DNA of 64,000 nucleotides from Pomacea canaliculata (GCF_003073045.1 NC_037592.1:9886007-9950006); one strand, 5' to 3'. Shown: positions 25,417 through 37,302, counted from the first letter of the stretch. Notes: generated from the sequence alone by a model not told the origin. A program made the numbers and translations.

Positions 25417-26542
25417 TTAGCAGCCACACACCCGAAGGACCCCAGAGAAATGGCTATGCATCAGTCCCAGTATCTACCAGGTGGTCTGGATAGAATTGGC
25501 CAGAGTTTCTAGCCCAGATTCCTGGTCTTTAGCTACTAATTGCAGAGCAATTCCAGTAGACACGCCTTTCTGTGGTCGCAGGTTGTGTGGTGTTAAGAGG
25601 GCCATCCTGGAGACAGGTGTGCCAATTTCGTCTGATGGTCTACCATCACTCTCGCTTCTTGTGAACACTTGAGACTGCGAAATAATACACTCCAGGGGCT
25701 GGAGCAGTTGAATTTGCCGGTTGCTTGCAAGCTATACGCGGTTGCCACTGTTAAGATGACGTTATCGAAAGATGTGGGACCAGTTGCGGGTGCTGAGCTT
25801 ATTGGTAATATTTCTCTTGGATACCAAACTGAGCCTGAAACGCCACCATGCTGTCCTAGGATACCTGTTTGAAATATTCAAGAACACAGAAAAATTGTAC
25901 ATAAAGACAACACGTTTTCTATCGGGGCGCGTGCTGGGGTGTGTGTGCGTTTGAGAAACTGGGAGAAACTGTGTACATATAATATGAATACAATGTAAAT
26001 GTTTAGGTAGCACGCAACAGCTCGACTGTCGTCTGGGATAGCTTGAATTTTCTAAGGCTATTAAGAAACACAAACTATCCCCGTCGCGACTTCTGATGGC
26101 TATCTTATTTACCTGTCTTAACTCCATGAACTAGACATGCAGTAATAAGGACAGTGGTAGCAGTCTCATAAATGTCCTAGATGAATAGAAAAGTTGGTAA
26201 AACGCTGTAGGAGGAAATCAATAGAAATGTTAATTACTGCATTAAGAAAATCGTTTTTGTAGTAAAAAGCAAGCCTGTTTGAGACCTATTACTATTTGTA
26301 CCTATTTTGGTAGGATGTATTTTCCACTTTCTTTTGTAGTTTTCTGAGTCAGAGTTTCATTTTTTAAATGGAATTTTAAGACATAATTTTGTTTACTTAT
26401 TTATTTACAATATTTAAAGCACACAAATTGGAGATATGCTGACCAAATATCGTGCTGGCACAAACTCCTATCAAACATTTGAAAGCACTCACGCTTGCCC
26501 CAGCAAAGGAGAGCTTACGATCAAGCAGCAGCAGAATTTCAT
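25417..26542 (-). pseudogene. C1q-domain gene copy A, degraded
   Basis: The reverse complement matches the C1q genes at 29506, 34129 and 39408: a signal-peptide exon relic at 26493-26542 and a C1q exon relic at 25417-25864. The second exon is 448 bp against 416 bp in the intact copies, a net gain of 32 bp spread over many one- to three-base insertions, so the reading frame is broken repeatedly. The exon 1 donor, GTGAGT in the others, is displaced (gcaag/cgtgag), and the polyadenylation signal AATAAA present in the other copies is altered. Surviving pieces include GTPVSRMAL and VSTGIALQL. Many insertions lengthen an existing run by one base, so an unpolished assembly is an alternative to true decay. 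Confidence 0.8.
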
Positions 26543-27399
26543 CTTTGCAACTTACGTTTCGAAAACGTCAACAGGGAAATGTTGAAACCTAGTTTGAAAA
26601 ACTACAATGGTCACAAACAACAACACAACAACAACAACAACAACAAACACAGTCAGAAATTCTATTGATAAATCTAGCCATGTGGACAGTTTCGTACAGT
26701 CTTTGCGACAATTTTAAGTAGTACTACACACTTTCATTAAACCCTTTTGGAATTGTTTGAATGTTATTAGAAGGCTTTACTACGCCCAGCTTTCACGACA
26801 GGAGGACGAGTTAGTGGCGGTGAGACGCCATCTTTTTGCTCTTTAAGTTTATCTGAAAAATTCTACCTCCATCTCCAGCTCTGATGCTGCTTCCTTTTTC
26901 TCTCCAGTATGGTTTATTTCATTTTGCACTACAATCTCTCACTTCTTATTCCACGCTCCATGGTCACGTTTTTAATGCTTATTCAAAACGAGTTTAATTT
27001 TATCAAAGACAAATAACACTTCATTTGTTGGAAAACAAGAGCGCGCGCTCGCTTGCGCTGTGTGCCATTCTCATATCCTAATCATCATCAAATAAAATTT
27101 GGGGTCGACTAAGAAAGCTTTTTACTTAAGACTAGCACAAATGTTTCTCTCACATTTATAAACCATTCCCTAAGTTTGGCCCGCTAACATTCAGTTACCG
27201 CGACGCCTTTTAATCAACTTACTGTCAATGTAGGGCACATCATTAAAATGAAAAAAAAACAGGTACACTCATCGACACATGATGATGATGATGATGATGA
27301 TGAATGATGACGACGACGAAGATTTACCTCTATGCCTTGAAGAGTGTGCCTTTCCTTGGTCTGTCCTCCTCGATTAGCACGTTAGCAGACAAGTGATGA

Positions 27400-27407
27400 C
27401 TTATATA
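27400..27407 (-). promoter_or_regulatory. TATA box of C1q copy A
   Basis: TATATAAG on the minus strand, in the same context as the boxes in arms B, C and D (agcc before, tcatcact after). It lies about 860 bp upstream of the degraded start codon. Confidence 0.6.
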
Positions 27408-27594
27408 GGCTGACACCACTAGTTAATCACGATTATAAATGCTTTTGTCTCCAAGAACTCATTGTTTTACATTGTTGTCACCTTGAAACCGGACATAAGC
27501 AAATGACAAATATTCGCCATTGGTGCATCCACTATTGGCTGGGTGGTGTTTGTGGGAGGAGGAGGAGTAAAGTTTTTGAGAAGCAGGTTGAGAT

Positions 27595-28062
27595 GTCCTT
27601 GACTTACAGATACCGGATACTGCCTCGCCACATGTTATCATCATCGTCGTCGTCGTCGTCGTCGTTATTCAAACGGAAGCTATTAGATTGTTCTGAAATA
27701 AAAAAATATTCTGCATCCGGTATGGTTGTTTGTGTGGGTGTGGGTGTGGGTGTGTGTTGGGGAGTAGTATTTGAGAAAAAGTGAGTTGGTGTATTATGTT
27801 AAGTAAATAAGCACACGTGCATGAATATGTTATTGTTTCATAGTCACGGTCTCTGGATACGGCGATGGGACTGAGCACAGGTGGTGGATCTGTTTCAGCC
27901 TTACATAAAGGTGTTTTAGAGAACTGGCGGACGTGACTAGGAGGGTGGGGGAGTGCGTGGGTGCCACCCCACACCCACACAAACAACCATACCAGATGCA
28001 TCATTGCAGAATATTTTTGTTGAGGCAGTATCCAGTATCTACAAGTCAAGGACATCTCGGCT
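27595..28062. repeat. nested inverted repeat at the palindrome centre
   Basis: 27595-27760 and about 27960-28062 are a second, smaller inverted pair sitting inside the A/B junction (for example GGTATGGTTGTTTGTGTGGG against CCCACACAAACAACCATACC). Arm A carries this block and arm B does not, so the centre is not a simple mirror. The same arrangement recurs near 36240-37090. Confidence 0.7.
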
Positions 28063-28626
28063 CTGGAATTGAGTAGCGCATGGTGTGTGCCAATTCTTTG
28101 ATGCGAAACTCACTTCCAACCAGCGATCAACCCACGCTTTACCCCACCATCCCCACCCGAACACTCGCATCCACAGGTACTTCAAACATACCATTAGGTG
28201 AAACTGAAACAGATGCACCACTTACACCTCTTTCCTCGGGAACGTCAATAATTAGTCAGTAAATGAAATGATTATGGAAACGTGAGAGAAACTCAATGAT
28301 GATGCGATAAAGACCCGACACGCCGTCATGTAGTGCTCAGTCCCATCGCCGAATCCAGAGGCCTTGACTGTGAAACATGAACCAGGTCCTGCACTTGTGA
28401 TCATTTAACACATAATATGTTTAAACGATACGCCAACTCAACCTGCTTCTCAAAAACATACTCCTCCTCCTCCTCCTCCCACAAACACCACCCAGCCAAT
28501 AGTGGATGCACCAATGGCGAATATTTGTCATTTGCTTATGTCCGGTTTCAAGGTAACAACAATGTAAAACAATGAGTTCTTGAAGACAAAAGCATTTATA
28601 ATCGTGATTAACTAGTGGTGTCAGCC

Positions 28627-28634
28627 TATATAAG
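28627..28634 (+). promoter_or_regulatory. TATA box and first exon of C1q copy B
   Basis: TATATAAG is followed about 70 bp later by a good donor (CATAGAG/GTAAAT at about 28706). This supports a short non-coding first exon spliced to the exon holding the ATG at 29506. The same motif and donor occur in all four arms. Confidence 0.6.
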
Positions 28635-29505
28635 TCATCACTTGTCTGCTAACGTGCTAATCGAGGAGGACAGACCAAGGAAAGGCACACTCTTCAAGGC
28701 ATAGAGGTAAATCTTCGTTGTCGTCGTCATCATCATCATCATTATCATCTGTATCGATGAGTGTACCTGGTTTTTGTTTTTCATTTTAATGATGTGCCCT
28801 ACATTGACAGTAAGTTGATTAAAAGGCGTCGCGGTAACTTGAATGTGTAGCGGGCCAAATTAGGGAATGGTTTATAAATGTGGAGGAAACATTTGTGCTA
28901 GTCACAAATTAGTAAAAGCTTTCTTAGTCGACCCCAAATTTTATTTGATGATGATTAGGATGTGAGAATGGCACACAGGCGCAAGCGAGCGCGCGCTCTT
29001 GTTTTCCGACAAATGAAGTGTTTATTTGTCTTTGATAAAATTAAACTCGTTTGGAATAAGCATTAAAAACGTGACCATGGAGCGTGGAGTTATGAAGTGA
29101 GAGATTGTAGTGCAAAATGAAATAAACCATACTGGAGAGAAAAGGAAGCAGCATCAGAGCTGGAGATGGAGGTAGAATTTTTCAGATAAACTTGAAGAGC
29201 AAAAGATGGCGTCTCACCGCCACTAACTCGTCCTCCTGTCGTGAAAGCTTGGGCGTAGTAAAGCCTTCTAATAACATTCAAACAATTCCAAGTTTAATGA
29301 AAGTGAGTAGTACTACTTAAAATTGTCGCAAAGACTGTACGAAAACTGTCCACATGGCTAGATATCAATAGAATTTCTGATGTGTGTGTTGTTGTTGTTG
29401 TGTTGCTTGTTGTTGTTGTTGTTGTTGTTGTTGTTCTGACATTGTAGTTTTTCAAATAGGTTTCAACATTTCCCTGTTGACGTTTTCGAAACGTAAGTTG
29501 CAAAG

Positions 29506-30320
29506 ATGAAATTCGTTCTGCTGCTGATCGTAAGCTCCTTTGCTGGGCAAGGTGAGTGCTTTCAAATGTTTGATAGGAGTTTGTGCCAGCACCATATTTG
29601 TCAGATATCTCCAATTTGTGTGCTTTAAATATTGTAAATAAATAAGTAAACAAAAATTATTGTCTTAAAATTCCATTTAAAAATGAATCTGACTCATAAA
29701 AGTACGAAACAGGTGGAAAATAATTCCTACAAAATGCAACTATCCAGACGACAGTCGAACTGTTTCGTTCTACTTAAACATTTACATTGTATTCATATTA
29801 TATGTACAAAGTTTCTCCCTATTTCTCAAACACACACACAAGCACGCACGATAGAAAAGTGTTGTCTTTATGTACATTTTCTGTTTCTTGAATCGTTCAA
29901 ACAGGTATCCTAGGACAGCAGGTGGCGTTTCAGGCTCAGTTTTCTTCAGAATATGTCTCAGCGCCCGCAACTGGTCCCCACATCTTCAATAACGCCATCT
30001 TTAACCTTGGCAACGCGTATAGCTGCAGCACCGGCAAATTCACTGCTCCAGCCCCTGGAGTGTATTATTTCGCGACCCAAGTGTTCACCGCTAACAAGAT
30101 GAGAGTGATGGTAGACATCAGACGAAATTTCACACCTGTCTCCAGGATGGCTCTTAACACCACACAACCTGGCGACACAGAAAGCGTGTCTACTGGAATT
30201 ATTCTGAATTTGGCAGCTAAAGACCAGGTCTGGGTAGAAACGGCCAATCCAGTCTATCCTGGTAGATACTTGGGACTGATGCATACCCATTTCTCTGGGT
30301 TTCGGGTGTGCGGCTGCTAA
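29506..30320 (+). CDS. secreted C1q-domain protein, copy B
   Basis: Small soluble C1q-domain protein of the kind greatly expanded in molluscs, where members act as lectin-like pattern-recognition proteins; the ligand here is unknown. Exon 1 (29506-29551) encodes a signal peptide, MKFVLLLIVSSFAGQ; exon 2 (29905-30320) encodes the whole C1q jelly-roll domain; the join is phase 1 and the protein is 153 aa. There is no collagen region. Family features seen are the aromatic/glycine motifs FTAPAPGVYYFATQVF and FSGFRVCGC at the end. Sequons at NFT and NTT could carry N-glycans. Three cysteines (SCS and CGC) may link subunits. The polyadenylation signal AATAAA is at 30460-30465. Divergent to copy A and nearly identical to copy D. 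Confidence 0.93.
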
Positions 30321-30459
30321 AGAAATCTGAGCTTATGCAAATAATCGTTTCTCACGTTATGCTTGGCCATTCTGAATTTATCTTTTCACTGTTACTCATG
30401 TTAGTAACATCCTTTCTAGAACCCTTTCTTTTTGTATGAACCTTAAAAGATACGATACT

Positions 30460-30465
30460 AATAAA
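30460..30465 (+). terminator. polyadenylation signal of C1q copy B
   Basis: AATAAA 140 bp after the stop codon, conserved at the same distance in copies C (33982-33987, minus) and D (40362-40367). Confidence 0.65.
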
Positions 30466-31992
30466 TGCAACGACAACATGAAATAAGTATATAAAATAGA
30501 GGGCGAAGACTGGAATTCAAAATCATGGTGCCACCATATAAAGTGTTAATTTAAGAGACATTTACTAGATAGAAATAGAGCTTAAGACAAAAGAAATCAT
30601 GTGTTCAACAAAGCAAATAATTCCAATTGTCTTACATCTTCAACTAATTGGGAGGTAGATTTGAACACATGTCCAGCTGAAGATGACGACTTCATAGGTT
30701 GCACATAACGAACCGTGTTATTTAGAAACATTTGACCGCTTAAACATTAACGTCGGTTGTTGTTGTTTTTTGTTTGTTTTTCTTTCTTCGGTGGATATTT
30801 TTGGGTAAGTTTTAGTTTTTTTTAGTGAAAGCATTCTTCACTAGACATGCCAATGAAGATAATACAGTACACGAAGAAAGAAGGTTCAAGAATATATCTG
30901 TCAGTTTACTCTTTTCAGTGCTGAATAAAATGACTGTTCGGTCAGCTTTTGTTTGTTTTGCTATTTTATGTGATGTGGGTTAAATTGGTTTTTAAAAATC
31001 GGCTTTGAATGCTTGTGAAGGATGAAAGCTACAAAACGCGACATGCTCCTCTTTGTACACATGTTATACACGTATTAATTCACCAAAACAAGTGATACAT
31101 TGTCACAGGAAACAAAGTGACTGCACATTGAACAAACACATTAGTCTGAAAGAAGACTCGCTTAGGTCTGCAGTGTTGTGTTGAACGCTGCTTTCACTGA
31201 AGACACTGTAGAAGGCTCATTGTGATCAGATCATGTAGAGGACTCAAAGCGGATAAACAAATACAGTAACTGAAGGTGCAGACAGAAAAAAAAATCAGGG
31301 GAACATGGATGGATGAAATATGTGTGAGAAATAAATTTGGTAACAAGATCGAGGTATTTCATAAGGAGCTAGATGGTCTAGTTTTCAGGCCAGCCTTGCA
31401 AGTCGCCATGGTGGTCACTGCATGTCGTGCTCAGTGTTTTGCGGGCGATGAACAGAAAGTAAAACGCTTATTCGAGGAAGAGTACGCAAATTAACTTTCA
31501 AAAGTAAGATATAACCAAGGACAAATTGTTGAACACACTTAATTCTTGAGTGCGTGCTTGTTTAGAGTACAGCCTAAACTTGTTAACTCTCGTTAAAGTC
31601 TGCGGTAGAACGGATTTCCCCAAAAAGCCACAAAATTTCTTCCCATGGAATAAGTATATACTTATATTCTTCCACTCTATATATCACAGTTTTGACTACA
31701 GCACATGGTTAGTCTAGAGTAGACAATTAAATTCTACTAGCAAAGCATTTGAGTATTAATCGGCGTTTTCACTTGTACATGTATTCAGTTTTGTCCACTT
31801 GAGTGTGTGTGTGCAAGAGAGGTATATATAGTTCAGGTCTTACATCATGTGTGCTTAGCTATTTTGTTGTGTGTTCTTTGAGCATTGTTAAATTTTCTTA
31901 AAGATATAAATGTATAATAAATCGCACTGCCTAAAGACTGACACTGTTGTCGCCCTTGGGAACATTTTCAAACGAGTTACGGCCCTTGTAAC

Positions 31993-33308
31993 ATGGCAGC
32001 ACTTTCAAACTCTGAGGTGTCCACTCTATCGACACTCATGCCACTGGTGACAGCAATTGTTGCCTTTGTGTTGTGTACTCTAATCAGATGCTTTGATGCA
32101 GCTCCGATTCTTTCACCACCTGATATTTTGCGTTTGTCGAAGTCCAAATGTATCGTTGCTGTGTCTTCGACATTCCTGAATATGAAGCAGACGAAAGATA
32201 ACGCCTACGATAGACAGCAAATCCTTTTGGACTGGGCTGACGTGGCCTTCTGGAATGAGGCAAATGTTGTCTATGGTGTATGCGATTTTGAAAATTTTCA
32301 ATGGCCTTCTGGAAAAAAGCTCAATTCGGGAGACTTTTCAGAACGACCTTCAGCTGTCGTTTTCCCACGGATGGTGGAGGACCGAACTTGTCTCCTCGAA
32401 CCGGAAGGTTACACGGTGCACCCAGAAGCGTTGGCATACGGTGGCTTGACGACAACAGAAGCATTCGTAGAGTTTGTCAATTCCGCCTGCCATACTTTCC
32501 GCCGTATAGATGGGGGTTTGACGATCGAAGGACTGCACCGTGAGTCTATATTAGAACAACTGTTTCACGTCCAGGAGCTCAAAGGTTCAGTGACGATATC
32601 CGACATATTCCATAAATCAGCCACTTTGAAACAGTGCGAGAAAGGAGACTTAGTACCATGTCAGTCAGAACTTGCCGCGGAAAGTAATGTTAAGCCTTAT
32701 CAAAATATACCAGAATGTGAGCGGATCCCAATGCCCAGTAAAGACCGTTTCTTTAATGATTTCTAGCACGTTCTAAACCAGTTATTATAACAGGTGCAAT
32801 GGACCACTGGACAGCTTTGGTGAAATGGACAAGTGATTTTTTTTAGAAAGCGTTATGGCGATAGACATGTTCACATAAAATTAACCCCAAAAGGAGAATA
32901 TGAAGGTATTGAAGCAGCTAACATTTGGGACAGCTTTGCAACATTTAAAATACTTAAAGCGGTTATTAAAAAACTTCCCTACCCAGATCTGGTGGTTGTC
33001 CTAGTTTCTCTTTTATATGCTTTCATGCTTTTGGTACACATTGGTATGAAAAGCATTTTCACCAAATAATAGTAGGGTTTCATAATAATCAGAAACATTG
33101 TTTAGGCTGTAGGACTAGTAATAAATGCTTTCAATAACTGCAGTAAGCATTGATAATCAACGAGTGTGTGTGTGTTGGGGTGCTGGTAGCATTATTGCTG
33201 TGACTAAATTTTTTTTCTCATAGCAGTACTTCATTTGTGTCCTGTTTGCAAGTTTAGGTTAAAAGAATTTTTACCATTTCTCTATACATGATTGATTTGG
33301 TACAGATT
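31993..33308 (+). pseudogene. truncated JmjC gene copy
   Basis: Matches the intact gene at 41861 over its start (MAALSNSEVSTLSTL) and most of exon 1, at very high identity. It has lost one base near 32760, which creates an early stop after codon 257, and gained one T in a T-run near 32838. A 366-bp piece covering the end of exon 1, with the iron-binding HxD motif, and the start of intron 1 is deleted. The deletion ends share the 5-bp microhomology TTGTC (42864-42868 and 43230-43234 in the intact copy). It then stops at the exon 2 acceptor, where arm C begins. A 257-aa product would keep the membrane anchor and thioredoxin-like part but not the catalytic domain; whether it is made is unknown. 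Confidence 0.88.
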
Positions 33309-34128
33309 CATAAAGAATAATGTGCTTGCTCGATGTGCAGTCACTTTGTTTTCTGTGACAATGTATCACTTGTTCTGGTGAGTGTGTATGTGTACAAATA
33401 AGAGCATGTCGCGTTTTGTAGCTTTCATCCTTCACAAGCATTCAAAACCAATTTTTAAAAACCAATTTAACCCACATCACATAAAGTAACAAAACAAACA
33501 AAAGCTGACCAAACAGTCATTTTATTCAGCACTGAAAGGAGTAAACTGACAGATATATTCTTGAACCTTCTTTCTTCGTGTACTGTATTATCTTCATTGG
33601 CAATTTTATAAACATTTCTAGTGAAGAAAGCTTTTACTAAAAAAAACAAAAACTTACCCCAAAATCCACCAAAGCAATAAAAAAAAAATCAAACCGACGT
33701 TAATGTTTCAGCGGTCAAATGTTTCTAAATAACACGGTTCGTTATGTGCAACCTATGAAGTCGTCTTCAGCAGGACACGTGTCAAATTTACCTCCCGATT
33801 AGATGTAGATGTAAGACAATTGGAAATATTTGCTTTATTGAACACATGACTTTTTTTTCTCTTACGCTCTATTGCTGCATGGTGAATGTCTCTTACATTA
33901 ACACTTTATATGGTGGCACCATGATTTTGAATTCCAATATTCGCCCTCTATTTTATATACTTATTTCATGTTGTCGTTGCATTTATTAGTATCGTATCTT
34001 TTAAGGTTCATACCAAAAGAAAGGGTTCTAGAAAGGATATGTTACTAACATGAGTAACAGCGAAAAGATAAATTCAGTATGGCCAAGCATAACGTGAGAA
34101 ACGATTATTTGCATAAGCTCAGACATAT

Positions 34129-35187
34129 TTAGCAGCCGCACACCCGAAACCCAGAGAAATGGCTATGCATCTCTCCCAAGTATCTAATATCGTACAATGG
34201 ATTGGCCGTTTCTACCCAGACCTGGTCGTTAGCTGCTAATTGCAGAGTAATTCCAGTAGACACGCTTTCTGCGTCGCCAGGTTGTGTGGTGTTAAGAGCC
34301 ATCGTGGAGACAGGTGTGCCATTTCGTTTGATGTCTACCTTCGCTCTCATCTTGTTAGCGGTGAACACTTGGGCCGCGAAATAATACACTCCAGGGGCTG
34401 GAGCAGTGAATTTGCCGGTGCTGCAGCTATACGCGTTGCCACGGTTAAAGATGACGTTATTGAAGATGTGGGGACCAGATGCGGGCACTATGATATATCC
34501 TGAGGAAAACTGAGCCTGAAACGCCACCTGCTGTCCTAGGATACCTGTTTGAACGATTCAAGAAACAGAAAATGTACATAAAGACAACACGTTTCTATCG
34601 CGCGTGCTTGTGTGTGTGTGCTTGAGAAACTGGGAGAAACTGTGTACATATAATATGAATACAATGTAAATGTTTAGGTAGCACGAAACAGTTCGCCTGT
34701 CGTCTGGATAGTTGAATTTTCTAAGGCTGTTAAGAAACACAAAACTATCCCGTCGCACTTCTTGGTGGCTGTCTATTTACCTGTCTTAACTCCATAACTA
34801 GGCGTCAGTAATAAGGACAGTGTAGCAGTACTCATAAATGTCCTAATGAATAGAAAGTTTAAAAACGTGTAGGAAATCAATAGAAATGTTAATTACTGAA
34901 TTAAGAAAGTCTTTTCGTAGTCAAAGCAAGCCTGTTTGAGACCATTACTATTTGTACTGTTTTGTAGGATGTATTTTCCACTTCTTTGGTAGTTTTCTGA
35001 GTGGGATTCATTTTTAAATTTCACTTTAAGATTAGCATTTTGTTTACTTATTTATTTACAATATTTAAAGCACACAAATTGGAGATATCTGACAAATATC
35101 GTCCTGGCACAAACTCCTATCAAACATTTGAAAGCACTCACCTTGCCCAGCAAAGGAGCTTACGATCAGCAGCAGCACGAATTTCAT
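34129..35187 (-). CDS. secreted C1q-domain protein, copy C
   Basis: Exon 1 is 35142-35187 (signal peptide MKFVLLLIVSSFAGQ) and exon 2 is 34129-34544, with the same phase-1 join and 153-aa length as copies B and D. The domain is intact (FTAPAPGVYYFAAQVF, FSGFRVCGC). It differs from B and D mainly in three clusters: FSSGYIIVPASGP near the start, AKVDIKRNGTPVST in the middle and NPLYDIRYLGEMHS near the end. The sequon is kept as NGT. Clustered exposed-loop changes on a conserved frame suggest a shifted ligand. The polyadenylation signal is at 33982-33987 on the minus strand. It is transcribed away from copy D. Confidence 0.93.
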
Positions 35188-36033
35188 CTTTGCAACTTAC
35201 GTTTCGAAAACGTCAACAGGGAAATGTTGAAACCTATTTGAAAAACTACAATGTCAGAACAACAACAGCACAACAACAACAACAAACAACAACAACAGCA
35301 ACAACACAATCAGAAATTCTATTGATATCTAGCCATGTGGACAGTTTCGTACAGTCTTTGCGACAATTTTAAGTAGTACTACACACTTTCATTAAACTTG
35401 GAATTGTTTGAATGTTATTAGAAGGCTTTACTACGCCCAAGCTTTCACGACAGAAGGACGAGTTAGTGGCGGTGAGACGCCATCTTTTGCTCTTCAAGTT
35501 TATCTGAAAAATTCTACCTCCATCTCCAGCTCTGATGCTGCTTCCTTTTCTCTCCAGTATGGTTTATTTCATTTTGCACTACAATCTCTCACTTCTTATT
35601 CCACGCTCCATGGTCAAGTTTTTAATGCTTATTCCAAACGAGTTTAATTTTATCAAAGACAAATAAACACTTCATTTGTCGGAAAACAAGAGCGTGCGCT
35701 CGCTTGCGCCTGTGTGCCATTCTCATATCCTAATCATCATCAAATAAAATTTGGGGTCGACTAAGAAAGCTTTTACTAACTTAAGTAGCACAAATGTTTC
35801 CTCCACATTTATAAACCATTCCCTAATTTGGCCCGCTACACATTCAAGTTACCGCGACGCCTTTTAATCAACTTACTGTCAATGTAGGGCACATCATTAA
35901 AATGAAAAACAAAAACCGACACAGATGATGATGATGATGAATGATGACGACGAAGATTTACCTCTATGCCTTGAAGAGTGTGCCTTTCCTTGGTCTGTCC
36001 TCCTCGATTAGCACGTTAGCAGACAAGTGATGA

Positions 36034-36041
36034 CTTATATA
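36034..36041 (-). promoter_or_regulatory. TATA box of C1q copy C
   Basis: TATATAAG on the minus strand in the conserved context shared with arms A, B and D, about 850 bp upstream of the copy C start codon. Confidence 0.6.
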
Positions 36042-36274
36042 GGCTGACACCACTAGTTAATCACGATTATAAATGCTTTTGTCTCCAAGAACTCATTGTT
36101 TTACATTGTTGTCACCTTGAAACCGGACATAAGCAAATGACAAATATTCGCCATTGGTGCATCCGCTAATTGGCTGGGCGGTGTTTGTGGGAGGAGGAGG
36201 AGGAGTATGTTTTTGAGAAGCAGGTTGAGATGTCCTTGACTTACAGATACCGGATACTGCCTCGCCACATGTCA

Positions 36275-36314
<40 letters not shown>
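36275..36314. repeat. (CGT)n microsatellite
   Basis: About 13 copies of a CGT/GTC trinucleotide in arm C. The corresponding place in arm A (27645-27664) has fewer copies, so the tract length varies between paralogues. Confidence 0.8.
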
Positions 36315-36564
36315 TATTCAAACGGAAGCTATTAGATTGTTCTGAAATAAAAAAAATATTCTGCATCCGGTATGGTTGTTTGTGTGGGTGTGGGTGTGGG
36401 TGTGGTGGTTGGGGAGTACGTATTTGAGAAAAAAGTGAGTTGGTGTATTATGTTAAGTAAATAAGCACACGTGCATGACATGTTATTGTTTCATAGTCAC
36501 GGTCTCTGGATACGGCGATGGGACTGAGCACAGGTGGTGGATCTGTTTCAGCCTTACATAAAGG

Positions 36565-36942
36565 TGTTTTAGCAGCGTTGTCCATGGGACATATTTTCTA
36601 TCCCATCCCATCCCATCCCATGGCAATTTATGCCTGTCCCATCCCATCCAATCCCATGGGACGTTTCCCATGGGATTCCCATGGTAATAACATTCCCATG
36701 GACAACACTGCGCATTGCACACATGTTAACAAAGTCATGGCATAATGAAACTGGAATAAAAAAGTATTTTTCCTGTGCTTAAAAAGTCTGACAATGCAAA
36801 TTTTAGCGTAAATTTATTTTACAATATCAAGTATCGACTACCATGGGAAATACAAATGTGTGCTGTCCCATCCCATCCCATGGGACGTTTCCCATGGGAT
36901 TCCCATGGGATTCCCATTCCTATGGACAACACTGTGTTTTAG
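36565..36942. mobile_element. hAT-like MITE with 8-bp target duplication
   Basis: The element 36573-36934 (362 bp) is bounded by TGTTTTAG on both sides. Ends are CAGCGTTGTCCATGGGA on the left and, reversed, CAGTGTTGTCCATAGGAA on the right. An 8-bp duplication and CAG...CTG termini are hAT hallmarks. The interior has repeated TCCCA units and several CCCATGGG palindromes near both ends, and no transposase. The A/B spacer keeps the empty site with one TGTTTTAG at 27912-27919, which proves insertion after the tandem duplication. Confidence 0.9.
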
Positions 36943-37302
36943 AGAACTGGCGGACGTGACTAGGAGGGTGGGGGAGTGCGTGGGTGCCACCCCCACCCCC
37001 ACACAAACAACCATACCAGATGCATCATTGCAGAATATTTTTGTTGAGGCAGTATCCAGTATCTACAAGTCAAGGACATCTCGGCTCTGGAACTGAGTAG
37101 CGCATGGTGTGTGCCAATTCTTAGATGCGTGCTAAATTAGGTGCATAATTCTTGCAGTGAAACTCACTTCCAACCAGCGATCAACCCACGCTTTCCCCCA
37201 CCATCCCCACCCGAACACTCGCATCCACAGGTACTTCAAACATACCATTAGGTGAAACTGAAACAGATGCACCACTTACACCTCCTTCCTCGGGAATGTC
37301 AA

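Larger units (their letters stand above)
24571..33308. repeat. duplication unit I: inverted C1q pair plus truncated JmjC
   Basis: Arm A (24571-27878) and arm B (28333-about 31147) are reverse complements around a spacer of about 454 bp. They cover a C1q gene, its 5' region with a TATA box and its 3' flank. Unit I then continues with the JmjC region to 33308, where it ends at sequence matching the second-exon acceptor of the intact JmjC gene (43531-43538). The whole unit recurs as 33309-43538. Confidence 0.9.

Noticed and set aside
30065-30247. Open frames antisense to the C1q exons
   Set aside because: They repeat in every copy only because the sense strand is conserved; they have no start context or domain.
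31276-31494. 72-codon frame before the truncated JmjC copy
   Set aside because: The equivalent region in unit II (about 41176-41393) is shifted and interrupted by small indels, so it is not conserved as coding; it is probably upstream flank or UTR.
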